A program made the translations under genes and the position numbers. The notes below the pieces were generated by a model. It worked only from the letters and a program-made list of their open reading frames with translations. It did no database searches and was not told where the DNA came from. Positions 50,113 through 59,934 of a DNA stretch of 64,000 nt are shown one piece after another; the stretch's first letter is position 1, and each line of letters begins with the position of its first letter. The DNA comes from Nocardioides sp. JS614. Lineage in GTDB: Bacteria; Actinomycetota; Actinomycetes; Propionibacteriales; Nocardioidaceae. The stretch is from positions 186,001-250,000 of the forward strand of contig NC_008699.1 of the NCBI RefSeq assembly GCF_000015265.1. The letters are read 5' to 3'.

Positions 50113-50748
50113 ATGCCGAGGAAGACCACGCGCCGCCATCGCCAGGGTGACGAGTCGCGGCACCGGATCCTCGCGACCACCCTGGAGATCGCAGCCGAGC
50201 GCGGCTACGAGGGCACCACGGTCGGGCTGGTGACCGAGCGGACCGGCCTGCCGGCCAGCTCGGTCTACTGGCACTTCAAGAACAAGGACGAGCTGCTCGC
50301 CGAGACCCTCGAGTACTCCTACCGCCAGTGGCGCGAGGCGACCCCCACGTGGGAGGGCGTCGACGACGAGGGCGTGCCGGACCTGCGCGCGGAGGTGCGC
50401 CGGCGGCTGCGCGCGGCGAGCCGCGCGCTGCTGGAGTCCCCCGAGTTCTGGCGGCTCGGCCTGATGCTCGCCCTCGAGCGGCGGGCCAAGGAGCCGGCCG
50501 CTCGCGGCCGGTACGTCGAGGTGCGGCTCGAGACCGCCGCCGCGATCGCCCGCTGGTGGGCGTCGGTGCTGCCCGCCGAGCTGCGCGAGCGCGACGACGA
50601 GCTGCCCGACCGGCTCGCCCGCGTCCACCTCGCCCTGATGGACGGGTTCTTCGTGGGGCGGCGGGCCGACCCGCGCTGGGACGTCGGGGCGATGGTCGAG
50701 CTGATGGCCGAGGGCATGGCGGCGTACGTCGAGGGGGTCGCGCGATGA
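50113..50748 (+). CDS. TetR-family regulator (first of tandem pair)
   Basis: 211 residues. HTH in the N-terminus: RHRILATTLEIAAERGYEGTTVGLVTERTGLPASSVYWHFKNKDELLAETL. The C-terminal ligand domain is helical, with LMLALERRAKEPAARGRYVEVR and a final LMAEGMAAYV. ATG 50113 follows GGGTGGG; a longer frame from 50062 is less likely. It is 109 bases from the perfect operator at 49989 and overlaps the second tetR gene by four bases. Best candidate, with its neighbour, for the protein that reads TGTAGTGATCRYTACA across this cluster. Confidence 0.92.
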   Translation: MPRKTTRRHRQGDESRHRILATTLEIAAERGYEGTTVGLVTERTGLPASSVYWHFKNKDELLAETLEYSYRQWREATPTWEGVDDEGVPDLRAEVRRRLRAASRALLESPEFWRLGLMLALERRAKEPAARGRYVEVRLETAAAIARWWASVLPAELRERDDELPDRLARVHLALMDGFFVGRRADPRWDVGAMVELMAEGMAAYVEGVAR

Positions 50749-51353
50749 CCGCGGCGGAGGGCCAGGACGGCTCCCGGCAGCGGATCGTCGCCGCGGCCGC
50801 GGAGATCGCGGCGGAGGCCGGCTACGAGGGCACCACGATCTCGAAGGTCGTCAAGCGCTCCGGCCTGCCGGTGAGCTCGGTCTACTGGTTCTTCAAGGAC
50901 AAGGACGAGCTGATCGCCGAGGTCGTGCGCAGCAGCTTCGACACCTGGATCGGCGATCAGCCCACCTGGGACCCGCTGCCCAAGGGCGTCTCGGTGGGCG
51001 ACGGGCTGCGGGCCGTGCTCGACAAGTCGGCGCTCAGCCTGGCCGCCGCGCCGGACTTCCTGCGGATCGGGCTGATGCTGACCCTCGAGCGGCGGGAGAC
51101 CGAACCGGCCGCGCGCACACTGTTCCTGGACATCCGGATCGCCATCGAGGACGAGCTGACCCGGTGGTTCGCCGCCGCGATCGGCACCCGCAAGGTGCGG
51201 CGCGCCCCGGACCTGCCGCGCCGGCTGGCCCGGATGGTCATCGCCGGCACCGACGGCCTGTTCCTCGCCCACCAGATCCACGACGTCGCCGACACCCACG
51301 AGTACGTCGACATCCTCGTCACGATCGTCGAGTCGGCGATCGCCGCGGCCTGA
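50745..51353 (+). CDS. TetR-family regulator (second of tandem pair)
   Basis: 202 residues, clearly a duplicate of the preceding regulator: SRQRIVAAAAEIAAEAGYEGTTISKVVKRSGLPVSSVYWFFKDKDELIAEVV and LMLTLERRETEPAARTLFLDIRIAIEDELTRWF align along the whole length. The recognition helix (LPVSSVYWFF against LPASSVYWHF) is nearly the same, so the two may bind the same site as a heterodimer or compete for it, with different ligands. Translationally coupled through ATGA. Confidence 0.92.
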   Translation: MTAAEGQDGSRQRIVAAAAEIAAEAGYEGTTISKVVKRSGLPVSSVYWFFKDKDELIAEVVRSSFDTWIGDQPTWDPLPKGVSVGDGLRAVLDKSALSLAAAPDFLRIGLMLTLERRETEPAARTLFLDIRIAIEDELTRWFAAAIGTRKVRRAPDLPRRLARMVIAGTDGLFLAHQIHDVADTHEYVDILVTIVESAIAAA

Positions 51354-51397
51354 CCGGCCGCGCGCCGCGTCGGCCCGCGTGACGCCGAGGTGAGCCC

Positions 51398-51448
51398 TTG
51401 CACAGTCTGCAGTCGTGTGCGACAGTCGTCCCTGTAGTGATCGTTACA
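51398..51448 (+). promoter_or_regulatory. Promoter and TetR-type operator of the flavin reductase fusion gene
   Basis: -35 TTGCAC (51398-51403), 17-base spacer, -10 GACAGT (51421-51426), six bases, then TGTAGTGATCGTTACA (51433-51448). Confidence 0.7.
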
Positions 51449-51462
51449 GAGAGGACGAGCCG

Positions 51463-52644
51463 ATGAGCGACCCGAACCCGGCCCACTTCCGGCAGGTGCT
51501 GGGCCAGTACCCCACCGGTGTCGCGGTGGTGACCGCGCTCGACGAGTCCGGTGCCCCGCTCGGGATGACGGTCGGCTCCTTCACCTCGGTCTCGCTCGAC
51601 CCGCCGCTCGTGGCGTTCCTGCCCGACCAGGGGTCCAGCTCGTGGCGCGCGCTGCGCGCCTCCGGCGACCGGTTCTGCGTCAACGTCCTCGGCGCCGACC
51701 AGGAGGACGTGTGCCGCGCGATCGCGGTCCGCAAGGTCGACAAGTTCGCGGGCATCCCGTGGCGGCCGTCGCCGGCCGGCAACCCGGTGATCGACGGCGC
51801 GGTCGCGTACCTCGACTGCACGACCGAGCAGGTCCACGACGCCGGCGACCACCACATCGTCGTCGGTCGGGTGCACCAGCTCGACCTGGTCGGCGGCGAC
51901 CAGCCGTTGCTGTTCTTCCGCGGCGGTTATGGCTCGTTCACCCCGCTCTCGCTGGCCTCGGGCGACAGCGACCTGCTCGACCACCTGCGCCTCGTCGACC
52001 TGGCCCGGCCGCAGATGGACCGGCTCGCGGCCCGCTTCGACACCGAGGTCACCGCGATCGCGCTGGTGCGCGACGAGCTGGTGCTGGCGGCCGCGGCCGG
52101 CCGCACCCGGCTCGCCGTCGCGCCGACCCGGGTGGGGCAGCGGTTGCCGTTCATGCCGCCGCTGGGCAGCTGCTTCGCCGGTTGGGGCGACGACGCGGTC
52201 CGCGCCGCGTGGGTGGGCGGCCTCTCGGACCTGGTCGACCCCGACACCCGGGACGCCGTACGCGCGGTGCCCGGACTGGTGCGTCGCCGCGGCTACTCGA
52301 TCGCACTCGGCCACGGCGACGGTGCCCGCCTCGAGACGCTGAGCACCCGCTTCCACGAGGGCGACGCCCAGGTCTCCAAGGCCGCCCTGCGCGAGGCGAT
52401 CGCGCAGAGCGTCTCCGGCTACAACCCCGCGTCGTACGGCGCCGGGCCGGTCGAGCTCCGCTCGCTGAGCGCACCGGTGTTCGCCAACGACGGCCGGGTC
52501 GCGTTCACCCTCACGCTCTGGGGGCCGCCCGGCGCCATCGACGCCGCCGAGGTCGACCGCCACGTCGAGGAGCTGCTCGCCGCGACCGGCGCCGCGACGA
52601 TCGCCATCGACGGCCGGGTCCCCCTCGACGCCGCCATCGCCTGA
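51463..52644 (+). CDS. Flavin reductase fused to an IclR-like effector domain
   Basis: 393 residues. The N-terminal 160 residues are a flavin reductase of the HpaC/HsaB type: FRQVLGQYPTGVAVVTALDESGAPLGMTVGSFTSVSLDPPLVAFLPD, then GDRFCVNVLGADQEDVCRAIAV and HIVVGRVHQLDL. From about residue 185 the sequence resembles an IclR C-terminal effector-binding domain (VGQRLPFMPPLGSCFAGWGDDAVRAAW ... GLVRRRGYSIALGH ... SLSAPVFANDGRVAFTLTLWG), without any DNA-binding HTH. It probably supplies reduced flavin to the two HsaA-like monooxygenases, perhaps with allosteric sensing of a pathway intermediate. It has its own operator copy, so it belongs to the regulon. Confidence 0.88.
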   Translation: MSDPNPAHFRQVLGQYPTGVAVVTALDESGAPLGMTVGSFTSVSLDPPLVAFLPDQGSSSWRALRASGDRFCVNVLGADQEDVCRAIAVRKVDKFAGIPWRPSPAGNPVIDGAVAYLDCTTEQVHDAGDHHIVVGRVHQLDLVGGDQPLLFFRGGYGSFTPLSLASGDSDLLDHLRLVDLARPQMDRLAARFDTEVTAIALVRDELVLAAAAGRTRLAVAPTRVGQRLPFMPPLGSCFAGWGDDAVRAAWVGGLSDLVDPDTRDAVRAVPGLVRRRGYSIALGHGDGARLETLSTRFHEGDAQVSKAALREAIAQSVSGYNPASYGAGPVELRSLSAPVFANDGRVAFTLTLWGPPGAIDAAEVDRHVEELLAATGAATIAIDGRVPLDAAIA

Positions 52645-52668
52645 CGTCTCGCCCCGGCAGCCGCGGGG

Positions 52669-52753
52669 GGTTTCCCCGGTTAACCGGGGAAACCGGAACC
52701 GTTGGGCCGAAACTTCGGGGCAGAAGTTCCAACTTCCCCGGTTAACCGGGGAA
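52669..52753. repeat. Three-hairpin palindromic unit between the reductase fusion and coxM
   Basis: A 26-bp perfect palindrome with arms GGTTTCCCCGGTT/AACCGGGGAAACC (52669-52694), a hairpin AACTTC-GGGGCA-GAAGTT (52711-52728) and a 20-bp perfect palindrome TTCCCCGGTTAACCGGGGAA (52734-52753). The outer two share a core, so the whole resembles a REP/BIME-type unit. It separates the catabolic and CO dehydrogenase regions. Confidence 0.8.
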
Positions 52754-52855
52754 ACCGTCACCGCCCGCCGCCGCGCACACCGACGGCCCGGGGGGACACC
52801 GATCGCCCCGGACGATTTCCCACCCGCGGGGGTCGCTCGCCGTACCATCGGCCGC

Positions 52856-53734
52856 GTGCAGGTACCGGCGCCGATCGAATACGAGCGGGCGACCAGTGTC
52901 GAGCACGCGATCGGGCTGCTGGCCCGGCTCGGGGACGAGGCGCGGCTGATCGCCGGCGGGCACAGCCTGCTGCCGATGATGAAGCTGCGGCTGGCCAACC
53001 CCGAGTACCTCGTCGACATCAACGACCTGCACGACGAGCTCAGCTACATCGACATCGGCCCGACCGGGGTGCGCATCGGTGCGCTGACCCGCCACCGCGA
53101 GCTGCTCGAGTCCGATGCCCTCGCCGAGGTGTGCCCGATCTTCCGGGACGCCGAGCGGGTGATCGCCGACCCGCCCGTCCGCAACCGCGGCACGCTCGGC
53201 GGTGCGCTGTGCCAGGCAGACCCGTCGGAGGACCTGTCCTCGGTGTGCACCACGCTCGACGCGAGCTGCGTGATCCGCGGCCGGGACGGCGAGCGGGTGG
53301 TGTCCATGGACGACTTCCACCTCGGGCCGTACGAGACCGTCGTCCGGCACGACGAGATGCTGATCGAGGTGCGCATCCCGGTCCGCCCGCACGGCAGCAG
53401 CGCCTATGCGAAGGTCGATCGCCGCGCCGGCGACTGGGCGGTCACCGCCGTCGGCGCGGCGCTCTGGCTCGACGAGCACGACTCGATCGCCGATGCCCGG
53501 GTCGGGCTGGCCGCGGTGGGGCCGAACACCACCGGCATCCCCGCGATCTCCGCGGCGCTGCGGGGCCGGGCGCCGAGCGAGGAGGCCTGGGCCGAGGCCG
53601 GGGCGATCGCGGCGGCCAGCTGCCGACCGGTCACCGACGGCCGCGGGAGCGCGGACTACAAGCGCCACCTGGCCGGGGAGCTCACCCGGCGTACGCTGCG
53701 CACGGCCTGGGAGCGGGTGGTCACGTGGAGGTGA
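52856..53734 (+). CDS. coxM: Form I CO dehydrogenase medium (FAD) subunit
   Basis: 292-residue flavin subunit of a molybdenum hydroxylase. VPAPIEYERATSVEHAIGLLARLGDEARLIAGGHSLLPMMKLRLA contains the FAD pyrophosphate motif AGGxSLxP, and PVRNRGTLGGALCQADPSEDL is the second FAD motif (TxGG). First gene of the canonical form I order M-S-L, starting with GTG 52856. Transfers electrons from the iron-sulphur subunit to quinone. Confidence 0.93.
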   Translation: MQVPAPIEYERATSVEHAIGLLARLGDEARLIAGGHSLLPMMKLRLANPEYLVDINDLHDELSYIDIGPTGVRIGALTRHRELLESDALAEVCPIFRDAERVIADPPVRNRGTLGGALCQADPSEDLSSVCTTLDASCVIRGRDGERVVSMDDFHLGPYETVVRHDEMLIEVRIPVRPHGSSAYAKVDRRAGDWAVTAVGAALWLDEHDSIADARVGLAAVGPNTTGIPAISAALRGRAPSEEAWAEAGAIAAASCRPVTDGRGSADYKRHLAGELTRRTLRTAWERVVTWR

Positions 53735-54197
53735 CCCTCACGGTGAACGGCGAGGTCGTCACCCGCGACGTGGAGGCGCGCCTGCTGCTCGTGCACTTCC
53801 TGCGCGACGACCTCGGCCTGACCGGTACGCACTGGGGCTGCGACACCAGTAACTGCGGCAGCTGCGTGGTCCTGTACGACGACGAGCCGGTCAAGTCGTG
53901 CACCGTGCTCACCGCGATGGCCGCCGGTCATGACGTCCGCACCGTCGAGGACCTCGAGCAGGACGGGGAGCTCGACCCGGTGCAGCAGGGCTTCATGGAG
54001 TGCCACGGCCTCCAGTGCGGCTTCTGCACCTCCGGGATGCTGATGTCCGCCCGGGCGCTGCTCGACCGCGACCCGGACCCGAGCGAGGAGGACATCCGGG
54101 AGGCGATCTCGGGACAGATCTGCCGGTGCACCGGCTACGCCTCGATCGTCCGCTCCGTGCGCTGGGCCGCCGACCACCCCGAGGGGAGGATCGAGGC

Positions 54198-54201
<4 letters not shown>
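53725..54201 (+). CDS. coxS: Form I CO dehydrogenase small (2x[2Fe-2S]) subunit
   Basis: 158 residues. The plant-type ferredoxin domain has GCDTSNCGSCVVL with a following Cys in VKSCTVL; the helical domain carries CGFCTSGM and CRCTGYASIV for the second cluster, as in all xanthine dehydrogenase-family small subunits. GTG 53725 gives VEVTLTVNGE; GTG 53731 is an alternative. Overlaps both neighbours, so MSL are translated together. Confidence 0.93.
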
Positions 54202-56553
<2,352 letters not shown>

Positions 56554-56573
<20 letters not shown>

Positions 56574-57147
56574 CGCCACCGCGCTGGTGCTGGCGGCCGG
56601 CGGCTCGTCCCGCCTCGGCCGGCCCAAGCAGCTGCTGCCGCTCGGTGGCGCGACGCTGCTCGACGCGACCCTGTCCGCCGTCCGGCGGTGCGGGTTCGGC
56701 CAGGTGGTCCTCGCCCTCGGCGGCGCGGCCGACGAGGTCGCAGCCACCGTCGACCTCTCGGGCGTGGACGTCGTGCGGAACCCGGGGTTCGGCGCCGGCT
56801 GCTCCTCGTCGATCGCCGCCGCGCTCCCCGCCATCAGCGCGACGTCCGAGGGTCTCGTGCTGATGCTCGGCGACCAGCCCGAGGTCTCCCCGGCCGCGGT
56901 GGCCGCGGTGGCCGCGGTCGACGCGGACCTCGCGGTGTGCCGGTACGACAACGGGCTCGGCCATCCGTTCTGGCTGGGCCGCTCCCGCTTCGGCGAGCTG
57001 GCGAACCTGCACGGCGACAAGGCCGTGTGGAAGCTCGTGGACGCCGCGGGTGACGCGCTCGTGACCGTGCCGGTCGTCGGCGACGTACCGGCCGACGTCG
57101 ACACCGAGGCGGACTACCGGGCGCTGCTGGCGAGGTGGGACCGGTGA
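56554..57147 (+). CDS. mocA: MocA-like molybdenum cofactor cytidylyltransferase
   Basis: 197 residues. ALVLAAGGSSRLGRPKQLLPLGG is the nucleotidyltransferase loop with the LGxPKxLL form typical of MocA rather than MobA. VLMLGDQPEVSP holds the metal Asp and GLGHPFWLGRSRFGEL the usual HP motif. It would add CMP to molybdopterin, the cofactor form used by CO dehydrogenases. GTG 56554 lies 20 bases inside the coxL end. It is transcribed with the first cox operon. Confidence 0.88.
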
Positions 57148-58100
57148 CCCCGACCCAGCTCCGGGCGTTCGCGACCGTCGTCCGCCTCGGGTCGGTCAAG
57201 GCCGCGGCCGCCGAGCTCGAGGTGTCGGAGGCGGCGGTGTCCCTGCACGTCGGGCAGCTGCGCAAGGAGCTCGGCGACCAGCTCTTCAACCGGACCGCGT
57301 CGGGCCTCGCGTTCACGCCCGGCGGGCTGCGGCTGGCCAGTCGCGCGGTGGAGCTGCTCGGCCTCCAGGACCGCACCGTGCTCGAGGTGCGGGAGGCCGG
57401 CGTCGGCCGCCGGATGCTGAGGCTCGGCACCACCTCGCTGTTCGCGGAGTACGCCGCCCCTGGGCTGATCGGCCTGTTCGCCGACCGCGCCCGCGACCTC
57501 GACGTCGAGCTCAGCGTCCATCGGGCGCGGGACTTCGAGCAGCTGCTGCTGACCCGCACGGTCGACGCGGTCGTCGGCCCGCGCCCGGCCACCGGCGACC
57601 CGGCGCTGATCAGCAAGCTCTTCCTCAACTACCAGGTCCTGGCCGTGGTCGGTCCCGAGCACCCCGTCACCCGCGGTCAGCCCGGCATCGCGATGCTCCG
57701 CGACCAGACCTGGCTGCTCGGACCCTCGGCCGCCGACGACGCCGGAGTGATCCCCGGACTGCTGCAGAGGATCGGCGTACCCGAGGAGCGGCAGCAGATC
57801 TTCCAGTCCCACGCCGCCGCGCTCGAGGAGGCCAAGCGCGGCCGCGGCATCACGCTCGCCGTGGCGTTCGCCGTCGCCCAGGACCTCGCCACCGGCGCCC
57901 TGGTCCGCGTCCCCGGTCGCCCGGTACAGGGCCAGGGCTCGTGGAACATCTCGATCCTCGGCGGCGAGCGGGCCACGCCGGCTGCGGAGGAGATGGCGCG
58001 CTTCGTCACGACCCCCCGGGCCACCCAGGCGATGCTCCGCGGCCGCGGTGTCACCCACGGCCGGTTCAAGCCCGCCGTGCACGTGACCCTCTGGAGCTGA
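57144..58100 (+). CDS. LysR-family regulator of the cox region
   Basis: 318 residues. N-terminal winged HTH TPTQLRAFATVVRLGSVKAAAAELEVSEAAVSLHVGQLRKELGDQLFNRTASGLAFTPGG; then a periplasmic-binding-type effector domain (LRLGTTSLFAEYAAPGLIGLF ... DAVVGPRPA ... GRGITLAVAFAVAQDLATGALV). LysR genes commonly accompany form I coxMSL. Start GTG 57144 overlaps the mocA stop, so it is in the first operon instead of divergent from it, suggesting feedback control of both cox operons. Confidence 0.92.
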   Translation: MTPTQLRAFATVVRLGSVKAAAAELEVSEAAVSLHVGQLRKELGDQLFNRTASGLAFTPGGLRLASRAVELLGLQDRTVLEVREAGVGRRMLRLGTTSLFAEYAAPGLIGLFADRARDLDVELSVHRARDFEQLLLTRTVDAVVGPRPATGDPALISKLFLNYQVLAVVGPEHPVTRGQPGIAMLRDQTWLLGPSAADDAGVIPGLLQRIGVPEERQQIFQSHAAALEEAKRGRGITLAVAFAVAQDLATGALVRVPGRPVQGQGSWNISILGGERATPAAEEMARFVTTPRATQAMLRGRGVTHGRFKPAVHVTLWS

Positions 58101-58105
58101 GGAAC

Positions 58106-58155
58106 GGGTCGTGTGCCTGAGCACGCGCCATGGCGCGTGCTCAGGCACACGACCC
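58106..58155. repeat. Dispersed 50-bp perfect palindrome, copy 3
   Basis: Perfect self-complementary 50 bases: GGGTCGTGTGCCTGAGCACG and CGTGCTCAGGCACACGACCC around CGCCATGGCG. Six bases after the LysR stop, so a strong terminator structure; copies 1 and 2 are at 10469 and 44975. Confidence 0.93.
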
Positions 58156-58241
58156 GACCTAAGCGAACCCTTGATCCGCGGTTGCCGCCCCCTGTGACGG
58201 GGAGCACAGTGACGCCACCACTCACCTCCAGGAGGCGGTCC

Positions 58242-58517
58242 GTGCCGGTCGAGTCCGATGGTCACAGCCGGGGCAACCCCCGGATGTACGAGCTCATCGA
58301 GAACGCACCACGGTCCACATCAGAGGGGCCGGGCAAGAGCCCCACCGTGTGGGCCTTCCCCGAGTTCGTCGAGTTCCTCAAGGTCGCCGGCCAGCCGGTG
58401 CAGGGGCCGTGGCCGCCGCACCAGCACCCGCGCCCGGATCCCACGGACGTCGAGTCGCTGCCGGTCGCGATCCCGGACCCGGCGGCGGAGCCGCGACACC
58501 GGACCGAAGGAGCCTGA
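58242..58517 (+). CDS. Small protein of unknown function leading the second cox operon
   Basis: 91 residues starting VPVESDGHSRGNPRMYELI, with AGGAGG six bases before GTG 58242; an internal ATG (58284) would give a 77-residue form. The core KSPTVWAFPEFVEFLKVAGQPVQGPW is aromatic and hydrophobic; the tail is Pro/His-rich (PHQHPRPDP). No signal peptide or known domain. Its stop overlaps the coxM2 start, so it is coupled to the second CO dehydrogenase. Might be an assembly or metal-handling factor; this is a guess from position and the His-Pro run. Confidence 0.68.
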   Translation: MPVESDGHSRGNPRMYELIENAPRSTSEGPGKSPTVWAFPEFVEFLKVAGQPVQGPWPPHQHPRPDPTDVESLPVAIPDPAAEPRHRTEGA

Positions 58518-59392
58518 TGTACCCGTCCCGGTTCCGCTACGAGGCGCCGCGCTCGATCGACGAGGCGATCCAGCTCCTCCACGAGGGCGCCGGCGAGGCC
58601 AAGGTCCTCGCCGGAGGCCAGAGCCTGGTCCCGCTGATGAAGCTGCGGTTCGCCGCGCCCGAGCTCCTCGTCGACATCAACAACCTGCCCGGCCTCGACC
58701 ACCTGGACGTCGCGGCCGACGGCGGCATCCGGGTCGGCGCGCTGTGCCGCCACCGTGACCTGGAGCGCTCGCTCGAGGTCGCGCGGGCGCAGCCGGTGAT
58801 GGCCGCGGCCGCCCCGCTGATCGCCGACCCGATCGTCCGCACCCGCGGCACCCTGGTCGGCTCGCTGTGCCACGCGGATCCCCAGGGGGACTGGGCCGCC
58901 GTCGTCACGGCGCTCGGCGGCCACGTCGTCGCCCAGGGCCCGGGCGGCCGGCGGAGCATCCCGATCACCGACTTCGTGACCGGGCCGTTCCAGAACGTCC
59001 TCGAGTACGACGAGGTCGCGGTCGAGGCGGTCCTCCCGGCGCCACGTGCCCGGGTGGCCGGCGGCTTCCTCAAGCTCGAGCGCCGGGTCGGCGACTTCGC
59101 CACGGCGGGCACCGCGGTCGCGCTCGAGCTCGATGGCGACCGGGTCACCCGTGCCGGCATCGCCCTCACGGGCGTCGGCAGCCGCACCGTCGACGCCCGA
59201 GCGGCCGCGGAGGCGCTCGTCGGCCAGCCGCTCACGGCCGAGGCGATCGGCCGTGCGGCCGACCTCGCGGCCGAGGTGGCGCAGCCGACCTCCGACCACC
59301 GTGGCAGCGCGTCGTACAAGCGGCACGTGATCCACACCTTCGTCACCCGGATCCTGACCCGGGTCACCCAGACCAGCGAGGCTGCAGCATGA
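58517..59392 (+). CDS. coxM: CO dehydrogenase medium (FAD) subunit, second set
   Basis: 291 residues. MYPSRFRYEAPRSIDEAIQLLHEGAGEAKVLAGGQSLVPLMKLRFA has the AGGQSLxP FAD motif; the second motif reads RTRGTLVGSLCHADP, where VG replaces the usual GG. GGFLKLERRVGDFATAG and SYKRHVIHTF are typical. Coupled to the small leader gene upstream and overlaps coxS by four bases. Confidence 0.93.
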   Translation: MYPSRFRYEAPRSIDEAIQLLHEGAGEAKVLAGGQSLVPLMKLRFAAPELLVDINNLPGLDHLDVAADGGIRVGALCRHRDLERSLEVARAQPVMAAAAPLIADPIVRTRGTLVGSLCHADPQGDWAAVVTALGGHVVAQGPGGRRSIPITDFVTGPFQNVLEYDEVAVEAVLPAPRARVAGGFLKLERRVGDFATAGTAVALELDGDRVTRAGIALTGVGSRTVDARAAAEALVGQPLTAEAIGRAADLAAEVAQPTSDHRGSASYKRHVIHTFVTRILTRVTQTSEAAA

Positions 59393-59934
59393 CGAGCTTG
59401 TTCGAAGAAGTTCCCGCGGCCGCGGCCGAAGGCGTCCCGGTCCGTCGGATCACCGTCCGCGTCAACGGCACGCCGAGGACCGCCGACGTCGAGCCACGGC
59501 TGCTGCTCGCCCACCTGCTGCGCCAGGGCTTCAAGCTCACCGGCACCCACACCGGCTGCGACACCACGAACTGCGGCGCCTGCACCGTGCTGGTCGACGG
59601 GCTGCCGGTCAAGAGCTGCACGATGCTCGCCGTCCAGGCGGACGGCCACGAGGTGACCACGGTCGAGGGACTGGCCGGACCGAGCGAGCTGCACCCGCTG
59701 CAGGAGGGCTTCAAGGACGAGCACGGCCTGCAGTGCGGGTTCTGCACCCCGGGCATGATGCTCGCCGCCAAGGCGCTGCTCGCCGAGAACCCGGACCCGA
59801 CCGAGGACGAGGTGCGGTTCGCGCTGTCCGGCAACCTGTGCCGCTGCACCGGCTACCAGAACATCGTGAAGTCGGTGCTGTGGGCGGCCAAGCAGATGAA
59901 CGGCGCCTCGGCTGACGAGGGGAGCGCGGAGTGA
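59389..59934 (+). CDS. coxS: CO dehydrogenase small (2x[2Fe-2S]) subunit, second set
   Basis: 181 residues with a 20-residue N-terminal extension (MTSLFEEVPAAAAEGVPVRR) compared with the first set. Cluster ligands are in GCDTTNCGACTVL, SCTML, CGFCTPGM and CRCTGYQNIV. Start ATG 59389 overlaps coxM; its stop overlaps the coxL GTG. Confidence 0.93.
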   Translation: MTSLFEEVPAAAAEGVPVRRITVRVNGTPRTADVEPRLLLAHLLRQGFKLTGTHTGCDTTNCGACTVLVDGLPVKSCTMLAVQADGHEVTTVEGLAGPSELHPLQEGFKDEHGLQCGFCTPGMMLAAKALLAENPDPTEDEVRFALSGNLCRCTGYQNIVKSVLWAAKQMNGASADEGSAE

